From positions 248,001-312,000 of the forward strand of contig CAKSAK010000001.1 of assembly GCA_934435205.1 (NCBI GenBank): 64,000 bases of DNA, in the 5' to 3' direction. Below are positions 9,406 through 16,222 of this stretch, piece by piece; the first letter of the stretch is position 1; each line of letters begins with the position of its first letter. The stretch comes from an uncultured Ruminococcus sp. GTDB taxonomy: Bacteria > Bacillota > Clostridia > Oscillospirales > Ruminococcaceae. A program made the position numbers and the translations under genes. The notes beneath the pieces were generated by a model, which worked only from the letters and a program-made list of their open reading frames with translations, did no database searches and was not told the origin of the DNA.

Positions 9406-9428
9406 GGGCGAACGCTGTTCGCCCCTAC
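9406..9428 (+). repeat. Minimal copy of the GGGCGAAC palindrome repeat
   Basis: GGGCGAACGCTGTTCGCCCC followed by TAC: a perfect 8-bp inverted repeat with a 3-nt loop. It lies between the two copies of the other palindromic repeat. No gene is seen in 9036-9560. Confidence 0.8.
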
Positions 9429-9474
9429 CGCCATTTGTAGGGTTATCAAAGGGTTAGCGATAATTTGTAGAAGC

Positions 9475-9560
9475 GGGACGTCGCATTTCTGCAAAGCAAA
9501 GCAGAAATTGAGCCGCTCCCCTACAAGTAATGAAGCTTAACTATACAAGAATATGTACAG
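9475..9560. repeat. Imperfect-palindrome repeat, copy B
   Basis: GGGACGTCGCATTTCTGC ... GCAGAAATTGAGCCGCTCCC, with a longer centre than copy A, then CTATACAAGAATATGTACAG at 9541-9560 directly abutting the rsmA stop codon. The last block could act as a weak 3'-end hairpin for rsmA. Confidence 0.7.
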
Positions 9561-10421
9561 TTAAATAAGCTTTCTCAGGGCTTCGGAAAAGGTTATGAAT
9601 TGCTCCATGGAAAGTGCTTCAGGTCGGACGGAGGCTGGCAAATTGCTTTGCTCTATCGCCTGATTTACTATAGATTTATCTATGCCCATTGATGATGATA
9701 CGGAATTTGAGAGGGTCTTTCTTCGCTGTGAAAAAGCTCCCCTAGCGACTTTAAATAAGAACTTTTCGTCCGTCACGCCCTCTGGGGTCTTATCACGGAT
9801 ATCAAACCTTACTACACAGCTATCAACATTCGGCGAGGGCATGAAGCTTCCTCGGGAAACATTGAAAAGCAGTTTCGGTACAGAAAAATAATTTATTGCC
9901 ACTGTGACTGCTCCCATATCTCTTGTACCCATAGGGGCGCAAAGACGTGTGCCTGCTTCTTTCTGCACCATGACGGTAACAGACTTTATGGGCAGGCGTT
10001 CTTCAAGAAGCATCATCAGTATGGGCGAGGTTATATAGTAAGGTAGATTTGCACAAACGGCAACGTCCATGCCCTGAAATTCCTCGGCAATAAGCTTATG
10101 GAGGTCAGTTTCCATGACGTCGGCGTTTATTATCTTCACATTGTCATATTCTGCAAGAGTTTCCGCAAGAACCGGCATGAGCCTATCGTCAATTTCGATA
10201 GCCACCACCTTATCGGCACGCTTGGCAAGCTCGTTTGTGAGAACGCCTATGCCTGTGCCTATCTCGATTATACCGAAGCCTTTTTTGGCATTGCCCATTT
10301 CGGCTATCTTGGGGCAAACGGAGGGATTCACTAAGAAATTCTGACCGAGAGCCTTGGAAAAAGTGAAATCATGTCTTGCGAGAACATCTTTTATCACACT
10401 TATATTAGAAAGATTATCCAT
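9561..10421 (-). CDS. rsmA: 16S rRNA dimethyladenosine transferase RsmA (KsgA)
   Basis: Dimethylates two adjacent adenosines near the 3' end of 16S rRNA during 30S maturation. The 286-aa protein has the class I SAM-binding loop IIEIGTGIGVLTNELAKRA (about 51-69), VAIEIDDRL, and the catalytic motif NLPYYITSP. FTFSKALGQNFLVN near the N-terminus is a family signature. The start ATG has GAGGTG about 10 nt upstream. It is monocistronic, with its own consensus promoter at 10474-10502 and repeats on both sides. Confidence 0.95.
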   Translation of the reverse strand: MDNLSNISVIKDVLARHDFTFSKALGQNFLVNPSVCPKIAEMGNAKKGFGIIEIGTGIGVLTNELAKRADKVVAIEIDDRLMPVLAETLAEYDNVKIINADVMETDLHKLIAEEFQGMDVAVCANLPYYITSPILMMLLEERLPIKSVTVMVQKEAGTRLCAPMGTRDMGAVTVAINYFSVPKLLFNVSRGSFMPSPNVDSCVVRFDIRDKTPEGVTDEKFLFKVARGAFSQRRKTLSNSVSSSMGIDKSIVNQAIEQSNLPASVRPEALSMEQFITFSEALRKLI

Positions 10422-10473
10422 TTATTAATACACCTCAGATTAACTGATAAATCGACAAAAAATTAACAAAATA

Positions 10474-10502
10474 ATTATATCATATTAACAAAAGATTGTC
10501 AA
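10474..10502 (-). promoter_or_regulatory. Consensus sigma-A promoter of rsmA
   Basis: On the minus strand, TTGACA (10497-10502), a 17-bp spacer and TATAAT (10474-10479). Both hexamers match consensus exactly. It lies about 50 bp upstream of the rsmA start. Confidence 0.88.
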
Positions 10503-10544
10503 CTGATTTGGAAAAGAATAATATTCCAATGAAGCAAAGAAAGA

Positions 10545-10920
10545 CCGAGCGGAGCGAGAGATAAAGCGCAGGGTCAAGCCCGGCGCCAGAGGGCTTGTGG
10601 GGTCAAGGGGCAAAGCCCATTGCGAAGCTTGAGGCAGAGCCTCAATAGGCGTAAGCCTACAAGCGGTGCAGAGGGGAAAAAGAAGAATTGCAGAGTTGCG
10701 ACCTGATACAAGGTTGTATCGGAGTGCTTATCTGCACCGCTTTTCTATCCTCCTGCACTACGTAAAATCCGCAAAGAGCGGAGCGATTTTGCGGCGTAGC
10801 AAAGTAGTGCAGAATTGTAGGGGACGGCGCCATCGACGTCCCGTTTCGGGGAGTGGCGAGGTTTGAAATTGTACAAACCATGTATGCGAACAAAGGCGGG
10901 CGAACGCTGTTCGCCCCTAC
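10545..10920 (+). repeat. Composite dispersed repeat, near-full-length copy 1
   Basis: A roughly 375-bp non-coding element that recurs, reverse-complemented and co-linear, at 59833-60245. Modules in order: a left part starting ACCGAGCGGAGCGAG; a block with perfect 11-bp inverted ends AAGCGGTGCAG (10661-10671) and CTGCACCGCTT (10732-10742); a block bounded by CTGCACTAC (10753-10761) and GTAGTGCAG (10804-10812); a GTAGGGGACGGCGCC segment; and the terminal palindrome GGGCGAACGCTGTTCGCCCC at 10898. No credible ORF lies in it. Confidence 0.85.
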
Positions 10921-11333
10921 AGGTGTGTTGCCGTAAGATTGTGGGATTAGCCGTTTTTTATATTCAATTTTCAAGTTACGTTCGGGGTGTGACATTTGGT
11001 ATTATGTCCTAGGCTTTGCATACACAAAATATCACAATGCACGCCCACGTCCTAATACAAGTACTCTACAGCCTGTTCCAGAATCTCTCATCGTATTCAC
11101 TAAGTCGCAGGGCTTGTACGTGCCCGCAAGTATCAAAACGCTTTCTACTTATACACGAAAAAGGGGCGTTTTGTTGCATAAAAAATGCAACAATTGCAGA
11201 AATGTTGCCAAATTAAAATATAAATCATTTGTTTGCACAAATTACGATATGATAAATTGTGCAGTATCACATATAAGATCGTAAGGGTTTATTTTTTATT
11301 GCCCGGGAAATAATATATGCGGAGGTGATAAAA
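10921..11333 (+). other. Intergenic stretch before the small ORF
   Basis: No gene is supported. It contains a perfect hairpin TTGTTGCAT-5 nt-ATGCAACAA (11171-11193) without a T-run, and AT-rich DNA around 11225-11290 that probably holds the promoter of the following ORF. I could not pick a convincing -35/-10 pair. Confidence 0.5.
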
Positions 11334-11552
11334 ATGAAAAATAACTCTTTTGCTCACGGGCAGGAATTGCCGCTGGGGCTGTCTATGGCTCTTGCTCAGG
11401 TGCCTGCGGCATATGCTTACTTTGCTAAGCTGGATCCGCTTCAAAGACAGCAGATAATCGACTCGGCACACTGTATTCGCTCCAAAGAGGAAATGCGTGA
11501 TCTTGTCAACAGCTTGTCAAACGGTCAGGTCACTGATACAAGCATTTTCTGA
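11334..11552 (+). CDS. Small conserved-looking protein of unknown function (72 aa)
   Basis: ATG at 11334 has an excellent RBS (GGAGGTG at 11321-11327, 6 nt spacing). The frame also opens from a GTG inside that RBS, which is unlikely as a start. The product is soluble and mostly helical in appearance. Segments such as LPLGLSMALAQVPAAYAYF and IRSKEEMRDLVNSL resemble, from memory, small uncharacterised clostridial proteins, possibly related to the C-terminal part of YdeI-like proteins. No membrane segment or metal motif is present. It lies between the repeat-rich region and the purE promoter. Function unknown. Confidence 0.72.
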   Translation: MKNNSFAHGQELPLGLSMALAQVPAAYAYFAKLDPLQRQQIIDSAHCIRSKEEMRDLVNSLSNGQVTDTSIF

Positions 11553-11624
11553 ACAAAAAGTTAATGTAGACAAATTTCACAATAAATCAAAGATTAATTG
11601 ATATAAATTTTATATAAATATGTG

Positions 11625-11653
11625 TTGAAATTTATCTATAAATATTGTACAAT
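11625..11653 (+). promoter_or_regulatory. Promoter of the purine operon
   Basis: TTGAAA (11625-11630), a 17-bp spacer and TACAAT (11648-11653); each hexamer is one base from consensus. It predicts transcription from about 11660, giving a leader of roughly 300 nt before purE. Confidence 0.75.
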
Positions 11654-11679
11654 ATTATTGTAAGGCTTTGTATGCTGTT

Positions 11680-11784
11680 ATGGAGAAAAACAGTAAAAAA
11701 AGCTTTCGCAGACAGTTTTGCTCCGCTTTACTGTCTGGTAATATTGTGCAGTATTTTTTGTATGTATTCAGGAGAGATGTATGA
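11680..11784 (+). CDS. Possible leader mini-ORF 1 (34 aa)
   Basis: ATG at 11680 to TGA at 11784 encodes a basic then hydrophobic peptide beginning MEKNSKKSFRRQF. The RBS is poor (AAGG about 14 nt upstream). Its stop codon overlaps the start of the next mini-ORF as ATGA, the form usual for translational coupling. It may be chance; listed because it lies fully within the transcribed purE leader. Confidence 0.25.
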   Translation: MEKNSKKSFRRQFCSALLSGNIVQYFLYVFRRDV

Positions 11785-11894
11785 CTGAAATGTGCTGTTT
11801 TTCATCAATTACATATTCTTTTATGGGTAGGTCTTTAAGTATAATTGCGTCCTGCCTTGATTTTTTGCACTCTAACAATCTAATTATGCACTGA
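11781..11894 (+). CDS. Possible leader mini-ORF 2 (37 aa)
   Basis: ATG at 11781 is preceded by AGGAGAG about 6 nt upstream, a good RBS. It ends at TGA 11892-11894, three bases before the terminator hairpin, which is the geometry of a leader-peptide attenuator. The peptide (MTEMCCFSSITYSF...) has three Cys and several Ser and Ile but no run of one amino acid that would explain a sensing mechanism. Coding status is uncertain. Confidence 0.35.
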   Translation: MTEMCCFSSITYSFMGRSLSIIASCLDFLHSNNLIMH

Positions 11895-11897
11895 CTA

Positions 11898-11930
11898 AAA
11901 CTGCAACGCCATTGTTGCAGTTTTTTATTT
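11898..11930 (+). terminator. Intrinsic terminator upstream of purE
   Basis: A perfect 10-bp stem AAACTGCAAC / GTTGCAGTTT with a 6-nt loop, running into six T. It stands 34 nt before the purE start codon, so the operon must be read through it or be controlled by it. Confidence 0.85.
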
Positions 11931-11963
11931 GTAATTTTTTGTTTTACTTGGAGGTATAAATTT

Positions 11964-12461
11964 ATGAAAAAAGTTGCGGTAATAATGGGTTCTGACAGCG
12001 ATTTTCCTGTTGTCAGCAAGGCTGTTGCTGAACTTAAAGCTTACGGTGTTCCTTACGAATGTCACGTTATGTCTGCTCACAGAACGCCTGCACTTGCAAG
12101 CGATTTTGCTGACAAGGCTAAGGAAAACGGCTTCGGAGTTATAATCTGCGCTGCCGGAATGGCGGCTCATCTGGCTGGAGTTATTGCAGGTCACACAACG
12201 CTTCCTGTTATCGGTATCCCTTGCAAGGGTGCTAACTTCGACGGCATGGACGCTCTGCTCGCTACTGTTCAGATGCCTAGCGGTATCCCTGTTGCTACAG
12301 TTGCAGTTGACGGTGCTAAGAACGCTGCTATACTTGCTATTCAGATGCTTGCTCTTTCTGACGAGGGTCTGGCTGAGAAGCTTGAAAAGGCTAAGCAGGA
12401 TATGATAGACGGCGTTATTGCTAAGGACAAGGCTTTACAGGACAAGCTTGCTGCGCTTTGA
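11964..12461 (+). CDS. purE: N5-carboxyaminoimidazole ribonucleotide mutase PurE
   Basis: Converts N5-CAIR to CAIR in de novo purine synthesis. The 165-aa protein is the usual length for a stand-alone PurE. It has the phosphate-binding GSDSDFP (residues 9-15) and MSAHRTP with the catalytic His (about 38-44), characteristic of class I PurE, which normally works with PurK. No purK is in this window. RBS GGAGG lies 9 nt upstream. First true enzyme gene of the operon. Confidence 0.96.
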   Translation: MKKVAVIMGSDSDFPVVSKAVAELKAYGVPYECHVMSAHRTPALASDFADKAKENGFGVIICAAGMAAHLAGVIAGHTTLPVIGIPCKGANFDGMDALLATVQMPSGIPVATVAVDGAKNAAILAIQMLALSDEGLAEKLEKAKQDMIDGVIAKDKALQDKLAAL

Positions 12462-12528
12462 TATAGTACAAAAACAGACGGCTTACGCTGTATGTTTTAT
12501 TGACGTATCGGGAATGTTTGCTGTCGGC

Positions 12529-12551
12529 GGGCGAACGATGTTCGCCCCTAC
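12529..12551 (+). repeat. Minimal GGGCGAAC palindrome copy between purE and purC
   Basis: GGGCGAACGATGTTCGCCCC followed by TAC. If purE and purC are co-transcribed, this forms an 8-bp GC-rich mRNA hairpin inside the operon, with no T-run after it. Confidence 0.8.
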
Positions 12552-12626
12552 ATATTGAAACGGCAGTGGATATGTTTTCGGTATATCATATAAATAATGT
12601 AAATAAATTTATGGAGGAATAAATCT

Positions 12627-13343
12627 ATGGAAAACATTGTAAAGACAGAACAGCTCTATGAGGGCAAGGCTAAGAAAGTATTCGCTACAAACGACCCTGA
12701 TCTTGTTATCGTTGATTACAAGGACGACGCTACTGCTTTCAACGGCGAAAAGAAAGGCACTATCGTTGGCAAGGGCGCTATCAATAACAAAATGACAAAC
12801 TATATGTTCAAGCTCCTTGAAAAAGAGGGTATCCCTACTCATCTTGTTGAGGAGATCTCTGACAGAGAGACTATCGTTAAGAAGGTCGAGATCGTTCCGC
12901 TGGAAGTTATCGTAAGAAACGTTGCAGCAGGAAGCTTCTCAAAGAAGCTCGGTATCGAGGAAGGCACAAAGCTCAAGCAGCCTACACTTGAGTTCAGCTA
13001 CAAGTGCGACGAGCTTGGCGACCCATTCATCAACAAGTATTATGCTCTTGGTCTTGGTCTTGCTACTGAGGAAGAGATCGAGGATATCACAAAGTATGCT
13101 TTCAAGGTAAATGAGTTCATGCTCGGCTTCTTTAAGAACATCGGCATTGACCTTATCGACTTCAAGATCGAGTTCGGCAGATTCCACGGAAAGATACTTC
13201 TTGCTGACGAGATCTCACCTGATACTTGCCGTTTCTGGGATTCTAAGACACATGAGAAGCTCGACAAGGACAGATTCAGAAGAGACATGGGCGGCGTTGA
13301 AGAGGCTTACCATGAGATGATAAAGAGAGTAATGGGAGAATAA
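12627..13343 (+). CDS. purC: SAICAR synthetase PurC
   Basis: Joins CAIR and aspartate with ATP to form SAICAR. At 238 aa it has standard bacterial PurC length. Recognisable segments are QLYEGKAKKVFAT with the N-terminal nucleotide loop, VEIVPLEVIVRNVAAGS, LIDFKIEFGR and LADEISPDTCRFWD. RBS GGAGGAA precedes the ATG. It is 165 nt after purE, the longest gap among the enzyme genes of the operon, and only 5 nt before the next gene. Confidence 0.96.
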   Translation: MENIVKTEQLYEGKAKKVFATNDPDLVIVDYKDDATAFNGEKKGTIVGKGAINNKMTNYMFKLLEKEGIPTHLVEEISDRETIVKKVEIVPLEVIVRNVAAGSFSKKLGIEEGTKLKQPTLEFSYKCDELGDPFINKYYALGLGLATEEEIEDITKYAFKVNEFMLGFFKNIGIDLIDFKIEFGRFHGKILLADEISPDTCRFWDSKTHEKLDKDRFRRDMGGVEEAYHEMIKRVMGE

Positions 13344-13348
13344 TATCT

Positions 13349-14770
13349 ATGGGCGGTTTTTTCGGAGCTGTTTCAGCTAATGACTGTATTCAGGACGTTT
13401 TCTTCGGGACCGACTATCATTCACACTTAGGCACAAGGCGGGGCGGAATGACTTCATTCTCCCCTGAGCTTGGCTTTCAGAGAAATATTCACAGCATTGA
13501 AAACTCACCATTTCGTACTAAATTTGAAAAAGACGTTGACAAAATGAGAGGAAACATCTGTATCGGCTGCATAAGCGACACAGATCCTCAGCCGATAATG
13601 GTACGCTCGAAGTTAGGACTTTACGCAGTGTGCTCTATCGGTGTAATACAAAATGCCGCTAAACTGGCTGACGAACTGCTTGAAAAGGGTTGCGCAAACT
13701 TTGAGACAATGAGCAGCGGCGCTATCAATTCCGCAGGGCTTATCGGTGCGCTTATCGCACAGAAGGACAGCTTTGTTGACGGCATAAGATACGCACAGGA
13801 CAAGATAGAAGGCACGATGTCGCTTGCTATAATGACAGACAAGTCGATGATCGTTGCCAGAGATAAGGACGGACGGCTTCCTATTATAATAGGACAGCGT
13901 TCTGACGGATATTGCTTTTCTTTTGAATCATTTGCATATCAGAAGCTTGGTTACAAGACCTGCCATGAGCTAAAGGCGGGAGAGATAACCGAGATAACCA
14001 AGGACGGCTACAATATCCTTAGCGAGGGTACAGACAAGAAAAAGATCTGCACTTTCCTTTGGACTTATTACGGCTACCCTACCGCTTGCTATGAGGGCGT
14101 GAACGTGGAGCTTATGCGAACACGCAACGGCGAGATAATGGCGGAGAACGATATGAAAAACGGCAGGCTCCCTGACGTTGATTTCGTTTGCGGAATACCT
14201 GATTCGGGCGTTCCTCACGCTATAGGATATGCAAACAAAAGCGGCATACCTTTTGCAAGACCGTTCATCAAGTACACTCCTACATGGCCCAGAAGCTTCA
14301 TGCCGACAAGCCAGTCTATGAGAAACAGAGTTGCGAAGATGAAGCTTATCCCTGTTCACGAGCTTATCGAGGGAAAGAAGCTTCTGTTCGTTGACGACAG
14401 TATCGTCAGAGGAACTCAGATGAGAGAAACTGTTGAGTTTCTTTATGAGAACGGTGCAAAGGAAGTCCATATGAGATCAGCCTGTCCTCCTATCATGTAT
14501 GGCTGCAAGTATCTTAACTTTTCACGCAGCACCTCGGAGCTTGAACTTATCGCCAGACAGATCATTGATGAGAACGAGGGTATCGAGGGAGTTAAATACA
14601 TTGAAGAATACAGCGATTCAAGCACGGAGAGAGGAAAATTTCTCAGGGACGAGATATGCAGGAGACTTAAGCTTACCTCTGTTGAATTCCAGTCGCTTGA
14701 AGGCACTGTAAAGGCTGTGGGTCTGCCAAGCTGTGAGCTTTGCACCTACTGCTGGAACGGAAGGGAATGA
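13349..14770 (+). CDS. PurF-like protein with a degenerate glutaminase domain
   Basis: Full-length amidophosphoribosyltransferase homologue (473 aa) directly before a normal purF. The N-terminal Ntn domain lacks what glutamine hydrolysis needs. It begins MGGFFG, so Gly replaces the Cys nucleophile; GHVRYST of the neighbour is GCISDTD; and HNGNLTN is SIGVIQN. The phosphoribosyltransferase domain keeps LLFVDDSIVRGTQ, the PRPP loop. Cysteines matching the Fe-S ligands of Bacillus PurF are also retained: ICTF, MRSACPPIM and LCTYCW. I infer an ammonia-dependent, regulatory or partner subunit. Spacing of 5 nt on both sides implies co-translation. Confidence 0.85.
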   Translation: MGGFFGAVSANDCIQDVFFGTDYHSHLGTRRGGMTSFSPELGFQRNIHSIENSPFRTKFEKDVDKMRGNICIGCISDTDPQPIMVRSKLGLYAVCSIGVIQNAAKLADELLEKGCANFETMSSGAINSAGLIGALIAQKDSFVDGIRYAQDKIEGTMSLAIMTDKSMIVARDKDGRLPIIIGQRSDGYCFSFESFAYQKLGYKTCHELKAGEITEITKDGYNILSEGTDKKKICTFLWTYYGYPTACYEGVNVELMRTRNGEIMAENDMKNGRLPDVDFVCGIPDSGVPHAIGYANKSGIPFARPFIKYTPTWPRSFMPTSQSMRNRVAKMKLIPVHELIEGKKLLFVDDSIVRGTQMRETVEFLYENGAKEVHMRSACPPIMYGCKYLNFSRSTSELELIARQIIDENEGIEGVKYIEEYSDSSTERGKFLRDEICRRLKLTSVEFQSLEGTVKAVGLPSCELCTYCWNGRE

Positions 14771-14775
14771 TTTAA

Positions 14776-16200
14776 TTGGTAACAGGTATCCATGAAGAAT
14801 GCGGCGTTTTCGGCATTTATACTAACAAGACAAGCGATGTTGCGGCTCAGACTTATGTATCTCTTTACGCATTACAGCACAGAGGTCAGGAGAGCTGCGG
14901 TATCGTTGTAAACGACGACGGCGTGTTCAGCTATCACAAGGACGTGGGTCTTGTCAATCAGGTTTTTGACAAGGAAACTCTCGAACGTCTCGGCAAGGGC
15001 AATATTGCTATAGGTCATGTGAGATATTCGACTACAGGCAACTGCAATGCCTCAAACGCTCAGCCGCTGGTAGTGCGTCACATCAAGGGTCCTATGGCTA
15101 TCGCTCACAACGGAAATCTTACTAACGCAAGAGAGCTTAGAGAGCAATATGAAAACAAGGGCATGATATTCCACAGCACAAATGACACGGAGGTCATATC
15201 CTATACCATAACCGAGGAACGTCTGAGAGAGCCGTCCATACAGGCTGCGCTTGAAAAGGCGATGTACAGGATAAAGGGTGCGTATTCGCTGCTGGTCATG
15301 TCGCCGACAAAGCTTATTGCGGCGAGAGATCCTGACGGCTTCAGACCCCTTTGCCTCGGAAAGATAGACGACGGCTATGTGGTAGCGTCGGAGACCTGTG
15401 CTTTTGACAGCATCGGCGCTGAATACATAAGAGATCTTAAACCAGGTGAGATCATCGTTATTGACAAAAACGGTGTGAACTCTATCACAACTCACTGCGG
15501 CAAAAAGGGTACTATATGCGTATTTGAATATGTATATTTTGCAAGACCTGACTCTGTTATCGAGGGGTCGAGCGTTCACATGGCAAGGCTCAGGGCAGGA
15601 AAATATCTTTGGAGAGAACACCCTGTTGACGCTGATATCGTCATAGGCGTGCCTGACTCGGGACTTGATGCTGCGCTGGGATTTTCTCAGGAAAGCGGCA
15701 TACCATACGGCATTGGATTTATCAAAAACAGATATATAGGCAGGACGTTCATTCAGCCTAGCCAGACAGAGAGGACGAACTCTGTCAAGATAAAGCTCAA
15801 CGCTATTTCAAGCACTGTTAAGGGCAAGAGGGTCGTTATGATAGACGACAGTATCGTCAGAGGAACGACCTCGGGACGTATCGTCAAGCTGCTGAGGGAC
15901 GCAGGTGCAAAGGAAGTTCACGTTCGTATCTCCTCCCCTGCATTCGTTGCACCATGCTATTTCGGAACGGATATCGACAGCAAGGAAAATCTTATCGCCT
16001 GCAAGATGACCAATGAAGAAATATGCGAATATATCGGTGCAGACAGCTTGGGATATCTCAGTGTTGAGAGCGTTAAAAAGCTTGCGGGAAATTCAAAGTG
16101 TGATTTCTGCGTAGGCTGCTTTACAGAGAAATACCCTATCGAAGTTCCTAAGGATATGCCTAAGGACAAATTTGAATCGAAGATATCGGAAAAGAAGTAA
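14776..16200 (+). CDS. purF: Amidophosphoribosyltransferase PurF
   Basis: Commits PRPP to purine synthesis, using glutamine to form 5-phosphoribosylamine. The 474-aa protein begins VTGIHEECGVFGIY; the Cys after a short propeptide is the glutaminase nucleophile. LQHRGQES, GHVRYSTTG, HNGNLTN, NRYIGRTFIQPSQ and VVMIDDSIVRGTTS are intact. Cysteines in ICVFEYVYF, APCYFG and FCVGCF match the Fe-S cluster ligands of the Bacillus enzyme. The start is TTG (14776), 5 nt after the preceding stop, with GGAAGGGA upstream. Confidence 0.96.
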   Translation: MVTGIHEECGVFGIYTNKTSDVAAQTYVSLYALQHRGQESCGIVVNDDGVFSYHKDVGLVNQVFDKETLERLGKGNIAIGHVRYSTTGNCNASNAQPLVVRHIKGPMAIAHNGNLTNARELREQYENKGMIFHSTNDTEVISYTITEERLREPSIQAALEKAMYRIKGAYSLLVMSPTKLIAARDPDGFRPLCLGKIDDGYVVASETCAFDSIGAEYIRDLKPGEIIVIDKNGVNSITTHCGKKGTICVFEYVYFARPDSVIEGSSVHMARLRAGKYLWREHPVDADIVIGVPDSGLDAALGFSQESGIPYGIGFIKNRYIGRTFIQPSQTERTNSVKIKLNAISSTVKGKRVVMIDDSIVRGTTSGRIVKLLRDAGAKEVHVRISSPAFVAPCYFGTDIDSKENLIACKMTNEEICEYIGADSLGYLSVESVKKLAGNSKCDFCVGCFTEKYPIEVPKDMPKDKFESKISEKK

Positions 16201-16222
16201 ATAACTGAAAGGATATTTTATC

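Larger units (their letters stand above)
11660..11963 (+). promoter_or_regulatory. Long purE leader, possible attenuator
   Basis: Between the promoter and purE the leader contains a strong hairpin CAGACAGT (11709-11716) / ACTGTCTG (11730-11737), a T-run at 11754-11759, two mini-ORFs that overlap by ATGA, and an intrinsic terminator at 11898-11930. This layout suits transcription attenuation of the pur operon, or a short independent RNA ending near 11760 or 11930. I could not match it to the purine, PRPP or ZTP riboswitch consensus by eye. The class is undetermined. Confidence 0.5.

Noticed and set aside
10657..10995. Minus-strand ORF of about 112 codons in the rsmA-purE gap
   Set aside because: It lies almost wholly in the composite repeat, has no RBS and no protein-like composition.
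11640..11960. Purine, PRPP or ZTP riboswitch before purE
   Set aside because: I could not find the conserved core sequences of these classes by eye; only hairpins, mini-ORFs and a terminator are supportable. Left as an undetermined leader.
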